A stretch of 64,000 nt of DNA from JAAYZX01 sp040770645 (GTDB lineage Bacteria > Actinomycetota > Thermoleophilia > RBG-16-64-13): positions 1-64,000 of the forward strand of contig JAXGIS010000007.1 of NCBI GenBank assembly GCA_040770645.1, in the 5' to 3' direction. Under the pieces are notes generated by a model. The model searched no databases and had not been told where the DNA came from. It worked only from the letters and a program-made list of their open reading frames with translations. Within the stretch, counting starts at the first letter, position 1, and every line of letters starts with the position of its first letter. The translations under genes and the position numbers were made by a program. Below, piece by piece: positions 54,183 to 63,273 of this stretch.

Positions 54183-54382
54183 GAACGCCCTCCCTCCTTT
54201 GAGCCCATCCGCCCGCATCTGGGCGCAGGACTCAGCCTAGGGCAGATGAGGGGGCCTGTCTGTACAACCGTGGTTGTATCTTGGTGCTCGCTCCCGGCCG
54301 ATGCTCCCGGCGGGCGCAGGGAGCGGCGAACCCGTTGCCTCCATACCCGCCTGCCGCACGCCCAGGCCTGCAGACCACCCGC

Positions 54383-56211
54383 CTAGCTTCGCGGTACGCT
54401 CCCCCATCCAAGGGCCGTCTTGAGTAGCCTCCAAGGATGAAACTTGACCCGTCCCCGCCCGGCCCGCCACTCCAGTTCGCTCTTGTCGCACACGGTGGAT
54501 ATGCTGGCACCGTCGGCTTCGGCCTTGAGCGCCAAGAGGCGTCTACGGCGCTCCTCCCCATCGGACGCGGTGGCGACGATGTCATCCACCTTCTTCATAA
54601 CCTCCACCGCGCGCAGGATACGCGCCTCCGTGCGCGCGGCCTCCACTTCCGGTATCACTCCCCACTTGAGCTTAATCCGGTTCAAGTCCAACGCCGCCCG
54701 GTAGGTGACGTCCACCAACTCGTCGCGGGTCATCCAGTCGGTCTCGTAGTTCAACGTGTACTTCCAACTCGGTTGCAGCAGTGCCTGTCGATGGTCTTCC
54801 AATGTACGGCAGCTGAGCCGGTAACCGAAGTCTTCGGGCTGCATGAAACCCCGGCTCCCCGGGTCTAGGAAAGGAGCCAGAGGCGAGATGAACAGACGCA
54901 ACCGCGGATCACCCTGAAAGCGGCCGTAGAGGTAGTCACAGTACTCGATGGTTGCCTCCACCGATGCCGGGGTCTGCCCTGGGAGACCAATGATGTAGTA
55001 GAGGTCGAAGCGCTCGGCGTGGTAGCGCAGGGCGGCCTCCACGCTGTCTTCCAACTCCTCGTTGGAGTACCCCTTGCCCACCCGCTCGCGGATGGCGAAG
55101 TCGTGCGTCTCCATGGACATTTCATAGCTGTGATGGGGCAGAGCCCGAGCCACTTTCTGCGAGAAGTCGGCGGGAGGTGGGAAGAAGAACTCCAATATGA
55201 CGGTATTGGCAATCGGATCCCGCTCCAGCAGCGACAGCACCTCTTCCGCGTACCTCTCCCCGGGCTGGTACACATCGCCGATGAGGAAGATGGGCCCCCG
55301 ACTGATACGGGCGATGCTGCGCATGTCCTTCACCAGCGCCTGCGGGCTGCGATAGGCGTTGAACTCACGCTGCATGGTGCCCTTGAACGCGAAATGTGAG
55401 CCGCCACAGAACACGCACTCGCAGTTGCATCCGCGTACCACCATGACCGGCATGATGGGGTAACCCATCCAGTCGAGGAACGGGGTGACACTGGCCAAAT
55501 CGCGGTACTTGACCACCGAGCGTGTCATCTCCTCGTAGCCGTGCTCGAACTCGTCGATGGCCAGCGGCACGTAGGTCAAGAAGTTGACCCGAACCTCGCC
55601 CGCCGCGTCTTTCCAAGTCAGGTTCGGCACCTGCTTCAACAGTCGGTCACGGTCGGCCGGCCGGGAGACGTCCGCCGAAGTGTTCTCACCAACGGCATCG
55701 GCTCCCGGGCCACCACCGTCGCTCGCCTCCAACGCCTCCACCAGCGCCAACAGCGGCTTCTCCCCTGAATCGCCCCTGATCACAAAGTCCACCTCGGGAT
55801 AGAGGATGAGTTCCTCGTGGAAAAAAGTGGATGAGAAGCCCCCGAAGACGATGGGTATGGAAGGATGGAGTTTCTTGACGATCTTGGCGATCTCGATGGA
55901 ACCGTGGCAATGGGGCAGCCAGTGCAGGTCGATACCGAAGAGCTTGGGGCGGAGTCGCGCCAGAAAGGCTTCCACGTCGAACTTGGGATCCTGCAGCATG
56001 CGCACGGCCAGGTTGATTATGCGTACGTTCTTGCCTCGGCTCGTGAGATAGGCGGCCATGGTGGAGAAGCCAATGGGGTACATCTCAAAACCGGCGTGGA
56101 GGGAATGAGGTCGCTGACCGGCCCGTAGACGATGGCCTCCTTGCGGAAGTCGTAAACGCTGGGGGCGTGAAGAAGGATGACATCGGGCGCAGTGGCCCGC
56201 AGTATGCTCAC
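54383..56211 (-). CDS. B12-binding radical SAM protein, frameshift near the N-terminus
   Basis: About 605 residues. The start at 56211 (MSILRATAPDVILLHAPSVY) runs into a one-base change near 56098, after which a clean frame runs to the end. The N-terminal cobalamin-binding-like domain (~1-150) shows FGIDLHWLPHCHGSIEIAKI and IPIVFGGFSSTFFHEELI. The radical SAM barrel (~270-500) has CNCECVFC, i.e. C-x3-C-x2-C within VVRGCNCECVFCGGSHF, and the downstream YYIIGLPGQTPASVEATIEY. Family members run methylation or rearrangement chemistry on unknown substrates. Use of cobalamin links it to the riboswitch-controlled transport system. Confidence 0.82.
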
Positions 56212-56265
56212 GAAGCGGTCTCCTCAGGGGGAGCCACCGGTTTGGGGGCATTTCCGCCGAGGGCT

Positions 56266-57283
56266 CTACCGCAGGCTCCTCGGGGACGGCCTTGCCGCTC
56301 CTCCCTCTTCCCCCGCGAGAGCCACGTCGCCGGCGCTGAGTCGGTCGCTCGTCACCCTCGGCTGCCCCGGCTGCGATGCAGCCGGTTCTTCGCTCGCCAA
56401 CCCCAAGGGCGGATCCACCGGTACCGCAGACCCGTCCACCTTCTCTGCCGTCTCTTCGGCCGCTTTGGAATCAGCCACAGACGATACGGCCTGCTTCTTC
56501 CCACGCTTCGTGACGCCGAGAACTTGGGCAGATGCGGACTTGGGACCCGCAGGTGCGGCTTCAGAACCCGCGGGTGCGGCCGCCGACTGCTTGGCCGTGT
56601 TCCGGCCCGCCGCTTCCTTGACCCGCGCCTGCACCGCCGCGCTCGACAGTTCACGCAACGCATCCGCCGCAATCCAGCGCGCAGATGGTGAACCTTGCGC
56701 CTTGATGCGTTTGGCGGAGGCCAAAGCCGCTTGGTTCAGCGCCTTGTTGCGCTTCCCGATCTGGCGGACAGCCCAGTTCACCGACTTCTTCACGTAGTTG
56801 CGATCGTCTCCCGCTTCGCGCTCAGCCAGTTGTAGGAACTCCAGAAACGGCTTGTCGGGAGCCGATTTGTCATTGACGGCCAGATCGGCCATGAGGGCAA
56901 ACGATGCCCTCTTGACGAACTGCCCGCCGTGCCCCGCCCACTCCTTGGCTTTTTCATACGCCAAGGGAGAGCGTCCGAACAGGTACTTCGAGACCTGATC
57001 ACACACGTCCCACGAGTCAAAGGCTTGGGCCCACCGGTCCATCTGCTCTTCGGTCAACTGCGTGATCATCCACCATTGCGGCCAGGATTCGCGCCTCGCA
57101 CGCCGGTGGCCCATAAATCCAGAGCCAGCGCATGATCAACGCCGATGCGTCGCGCCAGTTTTGCAGTTTGGGAATCTGCACGCCGAGCGTCCCCCGAGGG
57201 TTGATACCCACGCGGTGCATACCCGCTACTGCCTTCTTGTCGGCCTGTTCGCGCAGTTCGGCGATGACTTCATCCAGCGTCAC
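56266..57283 (-). CDS. AlkD-like DNA alkylation-repair protein with Ala/Lys/Pro-rich tail, one frameshift
   Basis: HEAT-repeat DNA glycosylase-like protein. From GTG 57283: TLDEVIAELREQADKKAVAG, GINPRGTLGVQIPKLQ (the AlkD G-V-x-x-P motif) and ILAAMVDDHA. The frame shifts near 57100 and then continues EEQMDRWAQAFDSWDVCDQV (FDSWDxCD is the AlkD catalytic-Asp helix region), KEWAGHGGQFVKRASFALMA and YVKKSVNWAVRQIGKRNKAL. After ~residue 215 comes a low-complexity tail of ~130 residues rich in Ala, Pro, Lys and Glu, unusual for the family and possibly DNA binding. It overlaps neither neighbour. Confidence 0.8.
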
Positions 57284-57499
57284 GGCGTCCCTCTTTCCCA
57301 CGAACAATGGGGTACTCCCGCATAGGCTACCAGAATCGGCCGCTGCTAAGGCACGCTCCGATACACGGACCCCACGAGGCAACGACAAACACAGCGATAA
57401 GAACTCTGCCACCACCATGGCGCCTGACCCCACGGCGGTGCCGGATGGATGTCACAAGACGCCCGTGTGGAGCTCACGATGGCGCCCCCGGCGACACAG

Positions 57500-57505
57500 T
57501 ATAAT
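57500..57505 (+). promoter_or_regulatory. -10 promoter element for the YchF-like gene
   Basis: A consensus TATAAT in the 257-bp gap between the divergent AlkD-like and YchF-like genes, with transcription expected from about 57512 and a leader of ~30 bases. No clear -35 box 17 bp upstream. Confidence 0.45.
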
Positions 57506-57540
57506 GCCGCGACTCAACGCCACATAGCCAAGGAGCACAG

Positions 57541-58584
57541 GTGGAAGCACGCATCATCGGGCTGAAGGGCGCGGGCAAGCGCACGCTCTTAGCGGCGCTG
57601 TCGGATTTGCCGTGCAGACAGGAGGGCCGATGGGGCCATCGCCACCGTCCGGGTGGGCGATGCCCGCGTGCGCCGCCTCTCTGAGCATCTTCAGGCCCAA
57701 GAAGACCACCTTCGCCGAGTTCAAGGTCCGCGTGGCCACCTGGTCGGTGGCCACCACCCGCGCATGAGATGGAACGCTATCTCCATCACCCTGGCCGGCG
57801 CTCAGGTGTTTCTCCACGTGCTGCGCGGTTTCGGACAACCCGGTGCTGGGGGAGTGACTCCCAACCCCGGCCGCGATCTGGCCGCCTTGGACCAAGAGTT
57901 CCTGATGGGCGACCTCATCGCGATTGAGCGGGCCTTTGAGCGGGCAAAGAAGGTCAAACTCAGCGACGTAGGCCGCCGTGCCCTGGCGCGCGCCCAAGAG
58001 GCGCTCGAGGCCGAGGTCCCGATCCGGCTGGTGGACTTCCCCGACGACGAATCTCGGCCTTTCCATCACCCCTACAACTTGCTAACCCAAGTTCCACAAG
58101 TCTTGCTGCTCAACCTGGAGTCGGGGAGTCTCGGCCCAGGGCCGTCGGCGCCGCCGAGTTCCTCGGCGGCGCTACTTGGCCGCCGCCTGCTTCTGGCCTT
58201 CCCCTTCTCCGATGCCGCCGAGGTGGCTGCCCTGTCACCCGAGGAGCAGGGGAGAATCTTGCAGCCGCCCCGGCCTGCCGGGGGCCGGCCACCGATCTGG
58301 TTACGAAGGCCTGTTTCGACCAACTCGGCCCTTACCGGCTTCCTCACCACCGGAGAAGACGAGGTGCGCGCCCGGCCCATCCGCCGCGGATTGGCCGCCA
58401 AGAAAGCGGCCGGGTCATCCACTCGATATAGAGCGCGGCTTCATACGTGCCGAAGTGGTGGCCTACCACACCTTCTTGGAACACGGCTCCCCAAAGCCTG
58501 CCGCGATGCCGGGTGTGCTGCGCCTGGAAGGCAAGGACTACAGTCCAAGACGGCGACATCATCGAGTTCCGCTTCAACGTGTAG
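57541..58584 (+). pseudogene. YchF/OLA1-like P-loop GTPase (TGS domain), multiply frameshifted
   Basis: The ~350-residue outline of a YchF-family protein is visible over several frames. It has the P-loop IIGLKGAGKRTLLAAL, then VRVGDARVRRLS and IFRPKKTTFAEFKV (YchF has the same KPKKTTPATVE-type segment). The clean middle frame gives PNPGRDLAALDQEFLMGDLI with AIERAFERAKK, VLLLNLES, and the last frame gives GVLRLEGKDY with GDIIEFRFNV, the TGS C-terminus, ending at 58584. The P-loop GAGKRT replaces the usual NVGKST. Whether the gene is real or decayed cannot be told; at least four frame changes are needed. Confidence 0.65.
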
Positions 58585-59276
58585 CGGAACCAAGGCCGAA
58601 CCGACACAACATTCTGTGCAAGTGGCCCTCGCGCGCCGCTCCACAGAAAGCGGGCGGCCCCCGCCGCGCCACGCTAAGTCCACATCGCCAGACTGAGAGG
58701 CTGGGAGCGGATCGGCTATGGGACGGATGGCTGGAGCATCCTAAGTCACACCAGTCCTCTGCGGTCCGTAATCATGGGAGAGAACCCCGGGAGGCCATGT
58801 GACGCCGCCATGTGGCACCCCCAGGTGACGCCGCGCATCGACCCTGGAAAGGTTGGTTATGTTCTCCCGCCTATGCCTTTTCATAATCTATTATCTGGTT
58901 CGACGCTGGGACGCCATCAGTTGAACCCATTGCGGGACCCCGCGTACCTACCCCGGCCCATGGATCAGCCCGGCTGCGGAGATCCTTGCTCGCAACAATG
59001 CTCACAGTCGCCCAGTGTTGGGTGTTCTGTGTCTGGCGTTGAGCATCGTGGTCAAGCGCGCACGGTGCTCCCTCATCAGCGTGAACCGAGGCGAGACCAC
59101 CTGGAGCCGGAGGTATGAACATAGTCACGTGGTTAGTATGTTTGTTAGTGTTCGTCACTTATCTCTACGGCCACAATCCATTTTGCCTTGGACGATGCGA
59201 GCCGTTAGAATTCAGCCCAAGGGTTCCGCGGCAAAGTGCAGCACCCAGAGGAGCCCCCGGGCGGAGGTGGTGAGAG
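58585..59276. other. Intergenic region upstream of the CRISPR accessory genes
   Basis: 692 bp without a recognised gene. No direct repeats with regular spacing (no CRISPR array) and no tRNA are seen. A short repeated motif gtgacgccg occurs at about 58799 and 58832. The last ~150 bp (59110-59205) are AT-richer and may hold the promoter of the cas6 operon. Confidence 0.6.
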
Positions 59277-60395
59277 GTGAGCGAGCTACAGAAGCCGGAA
59301 GCGCACGCCATCATTCAGGCACTCACGCCATTGACGTTTCTGCGCCTCCGCGTGACCATGGAGGCACTCGAACCGCTCCATCTCCCCAGTTTCAAAGGCA
59401 GCACCCTAAGGGGCGCTTTCGGGATGGCTCTACGTCAAGCCATGTGCTCCACTGGTGCATTCAAGTGCAGGGATTGCAGTGAAACCGGTTCGTGTGTCTA
59501 CCATTACGTGTTCGAGACACCGATTCCTGAGCAGGCCGCCCGCATGCGCAAGTACACGTGGGCGCCGCACCCCTTTGTGCTCGAGCCCCCACTCGATTCA
59601 CGCACGGAATATGCCCCCGGCGACCCGTTCGAATTCGGACTTGTCCTAGTGGGCCGAGCCATTGAACTCCTCCCCTACTTCGTGCTTGCGTTCAGGCGCA
59701 TGGGCCAACGAAACGGGCTCGGCAAAAACCGCGGACGCCTGCGGCTGCTCCAAGTGGTCTGTGAAGCCCCGGATGCTTCCTCCGGAGGAGGTCCGGTCAT
59801 CTATTCGTCGACCGAGCGCGGATTATACGACGGCTACCGCGCGGCCACCATCAACGATCTGGCCTATGACCCGCCGCCGAAGAAGCCGGGCGACGCAGTT
59901 CGGATAGGCGTACGTTTTGACACGCCGTGCCGGCTGATCCGCGGAGCGGCGCTCACCGACCGGCCTGACTTCCACGTGCTCTTTCGCTCGCTGCTGCGTC
60001 GACTCAGTAGTCTCGCCTATTTCCACTGTGGATCGGAACTGAATCTCGATTTCCGTGCCTTGGTGGCCACCGCCGAGCAGGTCCACTTGGTCCGCAACGA
60101 TACCCGCTGGTTGGACTGGGAACGTTACTCCGCCCGCCAGGATGTGCGTATGAACTTGGGCGGTATCGTGGGCGAAGTCGAGTACGAGGGCAACTTGACA
60201 TCGCTTCTGCCGCTACTGCGCTTGGGCGAGGTACTACATGTGGGCAAAGGCACCGGATTTGGATTGGGACGGTACACCATCACGCCCGCGGTGGTGGAGG
60301 GGGCGGGTAAGTGCGCTGCACAGCGGTCTTCCTTTTTCCGAGGGGAGCGCATTCTGTTACGTAAGCTACACGAGAGGATATCTGGCCCGAGATAA
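59277..60395 (+). CDS. cas6: CRISPR pre-crRNA processing endoribonuclease Cas6
   Basis: A 372-residue RAMP-superfamily Cas6 of the type used with type III (and some type I) systems. HLPSFKGSTLRGAFGMALRQ near the N-terminus holds the conserved loop and helix that carry the general base in the family. A cysteine set (CRDCSETGSCVYHYVFE, ~63-79) is typical of this Cas6 group, and the RAMP glycine-rich loop appears as VGKGTGFGLGRYTI (~322-336). GTG start with GGAGGTGG upstream. It cuts the CRISPR transcript within repeats to make crRNA. No array, Cas1/Cas2 or effector complex lies within this window, so any partner lies elsewhere. Intact. Confidence 0.9.
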   Translation: MSELQKPEAHAIIQALTPLTFLRLRVTMEALEPLHLPSFKGSTLRGAFGMALRQAMCSTGAFKCRDCSETGSCVYHYVFETPIPEQAARMRKYTWAPHPFVLEPPLDSRTEYAPGDPFEFGLVLVGRAIELLPYFVLAFRRMGQRNGLGKNRGRLRLLQVVCEAPDASSGGGPVIYSSTERGLYDGYRAATINDLAYDPPPKKPGDAVRIGVRFDTPCRLIRGAALTDRPDFHVLFRSLLRRLSSLAYFHCGSELNLDFRALVATAEQVHLVRNDTRWLDWERYSARQDVRMNLGGIVGEVEYEGNLTSLLPLLRLGEVLHVGKGTGFGLGRYTITPAVVEGAGKCAAQRSSFFRGERILLRKLHERISGPR

Positions 60396-60414
60396 ACAGG
60401 AGGATCTGACACCC

Positions 60415-61640
60415 GTGGACACCTACACTCTGATTTGCATTCTCGGAACCGGTTCCTACCAGGAGTGTAGATACTCACTGGAGGGAGAAGTATCCAGGCC
60501 GGGCCGGTACGCACCCCTCCTTGAGATCGAGGTGCTTTCTGCTCTCGGCAGCACATGCGACTCCGTGCACGTCCTCCTGACCCGCGAAGCCGCCGCTGCT
60601 CACGAAGCCGGCTTCGCCTCGGAGTTGGCGGCCCGGCATCCCGGTGTTCCTCACATCTCCCACCCCATTCCGCTGGGTGCGAAACGCGAAGAGATCGATG
60701 AGGTCTTCCAGACCGTTGTGAACATCGTCATGGGCACCCCGGAGGACACGCCGATAGTGGTGGACGTGACTCATGGGTTCCGTTCCCTGGGGCTCGTGGT
60801 GGTGAGCGCCTTACGTTATGGCGCCATGGCCTTCGAGCGCACTTTGGGAAGCATTCTTTACGGCGCGTTCGAAGCGAGGGATGACGACGGAGTCGCACCC
60901 GTTTTCGATCTCACCGCCCTACTGACGCTCGATGAGTGGGCGGCGGCAACCCGCGACTTCTCCCGCAACTACGACACCACCGGCCTCAGCAATCTCATCA
61001 GGCGCAGTCGCAAGGAAATCAGGGTGCAGAAGCGTGATATCACCGACCTTGAAACCCTGGGCAGTCTCCTGCGATCCGGCATGCCTCTGGAGGCGGGAAT
61101 GATCGCCAACGGCCTCAGACGCTCGGGGATGGCGGAACGGATCAGAGCCTGGCCCCGCCGGCCGAGCAGGTGTCAACGCAGTTGACGGAAACCCTGAATA
61201 CCCTCAGCCTGACCGCCAACGTGACGGCCAAGGGTGACATCCCTCTAACTGCGTCCGAGCTTCGTCGCCAAGAGAGCCTCGTGGAGAACGCAATGGCCCA
61301 AGGCGATCTGGGTCGTGCCCTGCGCTTGGCTCGAGAATACCTGGTTAACCGAGTCCTGCACGCTCAAGACCCTGACGCCAAATGGCTACTTTGGAGCCGT
61401 CGAGATCAGGCCTACGTAGACCTCAGGGTTGTGGCAAAAGACCGCGCCGCATCCAGCGAGGCCTGGCGTTCAGTCCAAGCCATCGTGGAAGACCGCAATG
61501 CGTTGGCTCACTGCGGCCATGACCCCGACAAATTCGATCTCCGGCAGACGGCCGTGGACCTCGCGGCGGCTTGGGAGTCCATTCGCGACCAACCCGACGA
61601 GTTTTTCCGCGTACCCCGCTCAGCGCGCCGAGAAAACTGA
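60415..61640 (+). CDS. CARF-HEPN CRISPR ribonuclease (Csx1/Csx2, DxTHG family), one frameshift
   Basis: About 408 residues in two frames. GTG start (60415) follows AGGAGG. The N-terminal CARF-type domain shows ICILGTGSYQECRYS and the family motif VVDVTHGFRSLGLVVVSALR (DxTHG). Near 61170-61190 the frame shifts, and the HEPN domain follows: MAQGDLGRALRLAREYLVNR and VEDRNALAHCGHD, where RNALAH is the R-x4-H ribonuclease motif. In type III systems the CARF domain binds cyclic oligoadenylate and activates the HEPN RNase to degrade RNA. No transcript-destroying target is implied beyond that. Confidence 0.85.
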
Positions 61641-61761
61641 TTCGATCGTCATGTACCGCTATTACGTCACATAAGCATCCCCGCGTCCGAATACATGGGT
61701 GCGGCGCAAAGCCCGCCCGCCGACCAACGGCGAGGAATGGCGAACGAGAGGGAGGGTGCTC

Positions 61762-61884
61762 ATGGATGAATGGCGCGAAGATATGTATATCCCGGAATGG
61801 CTGGAAGAGGATCCCGAGTACCTGCTGGGTGGGCCAGACGATCGGGAAATCGAAGAGTGGGAAACCAACTGGCCCGAATACTGA
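61762..61884 (+). CDS. Small acidic protein between the CARF genes
   Basis: A 40-residue open frame beginning MDEWREDMYIPEWLEEDPEY, ending in TNWPEY. ATG 61762 has a good ribosome site (GGAGGG, 61750-61755). Very acidic (about 15 Asp/Glu, five Trp-type aromatics in total) with no homologue recognised. Coding status rests on the ribosome site and placement between two CRISPR-related genes on the same strand. Could be a regulator or partner of the CARF proteins, or simply a chance frame. Confidence 0.45.
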   Translation: MDEWREDMYIPEWLEEDPEYLLGGPDDREIEEWETNWPEY

Positions 61885-61974
61885 GCACTGGGACGTTGGC
61901 GATTTGCCACTGCACCGGCCGGACTTGCGGGCACAAACCACGAAGAGCCGGTTGACATCGGGAAGGGAGCATCA

Positions 61975-63121
61975 GTGGATCGTTGGTGCGTGGTCTCTAC
62001 AGTCGGAACCAGTCTGATAAGCAATCTCGCCAGAGAGCAGAGCCGGGACCTCAATGAACTGCTCCGCAACATCGCCAACGAACCCGAGCAGGCACTCGAC
62101 GCCGACACCAAGAGAAGCGTCTCTTTATTGGCCGATCGAGTCTTGGATACCGTGGACACAGCCGACACGAGCCGACTGAGGAGAATGAGCGCGGAACTCA
62201 ATGGTCTTGTGTCGCTCTACGGCGAGCGTTTGTTCCAACCAGAGCGTCGCGCTCTCGACATGCATTATCTGATAGCCACGGACACCTACCTCGGAATGAT
62301 GAGCGCGGACCTGTTGGCTTTGATCCTCGAGCAACTGGGATTCAACACCGTGATCAAGCCACAATCTGCCGGTCTGACCACCAAAGTTACCGGTCCTTCT
62401 CTGACGGGATCTCCCGGCTGGTGGAATGGTGTCACAGGGAACTGCCCCGCACCGGAGCCCCAACTCCCGCATCATCTTCAACTTGGTGGGAAGCTTCAAG
62501 AGCCTGCAGGCATATATGAACACGCTCGGCATGTTCTACGCCGATGAGATCGTTTACATCTTCGAGGCGGAAGATGCTGAGCTGATTCGCATCCCCAGAC
62601 TGCCCGTAATACCGGGCGAGGTCGAGGCGTTGCGCGCGAACCTCTCTGAACTGGGCCTGCTGGCCCACGAGGTGCGCCTCAACCGGCACAAAGTGAAGAA
62701 CATCCCCGAGGCATTTCTCGTACCGGACGGCTCGGATGACTTCCGCCTGAGCGCGTGGGGTACCGTCGTGTGGGACAACCAAGCCAAGGGGCTCCTCGCC
62801 TCCGCAGATCTTCTGCAACTACCACACATCGAATACGCGCCATCTTTCGTCGGTGATTACAAAGCCCTGGCCTCTCCTCAACGGGCTCAAGTCCAAGCAG
62901 CGCTGCTCAAGGCGGCCGCCGCCCTTGTCACCGGCGGTATCACGGCGCTAACCGAGCACACTGGACTCCTGTACTCATCCCTGGAGAGCCGTAAGGACTC
63001 CAAACCGCCCATTGATTATTTCCGCGTCAATGACGATATAAGAATCACCTGCGTCAGGGAGGGGTCCATACTCAGACTGCGGCGGGTGGGGCGCCACGAT
63101 CAGGCGCTCTCCAAACCATAG
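61975..63121 (+). CDS. APE2256-type CRISPR-associated CARF protein (TIGR02619 family), one frameshift
   Basis: About 381 residues. GTG 61975 with GGAAGGGAG upstream starts VDRWCVVSTVGTSLISNLAR, the typical VSTVGTSL nucleotide-loop strand. The frame shifts near 62395-62460, and the second half is clean: SRIIFNLVGSFKSLQAYMNT with LGMFYADEIVYIFE, the family core. The C-terminal ~200 residues include YAPSFVGDYKAL and a helical region. The family belongs to the CARF superfamily and some members degrade or bind cyclic oligoadenylates. No separate effector domain such as HEPN is recognised, so a ring-nuclease-like or binding role is possible. Confidence 0.82.
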
Positions 63122-63273
63122 CCGCAAGCACACCCTTCCTTCCAGCGCTCTGGACCAACGGGCTCGTTGTTCTGTCCGAAGCCAACGCTACAGTGACAGA
63201 GCACCCTGTCACACATGCCGGCCGGAGTCCGGGCAGTCAGTAGAACTTGTCACCATGGGCACGGAGGAAGAGA

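Noticed and set aside
58585..59276. CRISPR array near cas6
   Set aside because: No regularly spaced direct repeats are visible in the gap or elsewhere in the window; only a short gtgacgccg repeat occurs twice.
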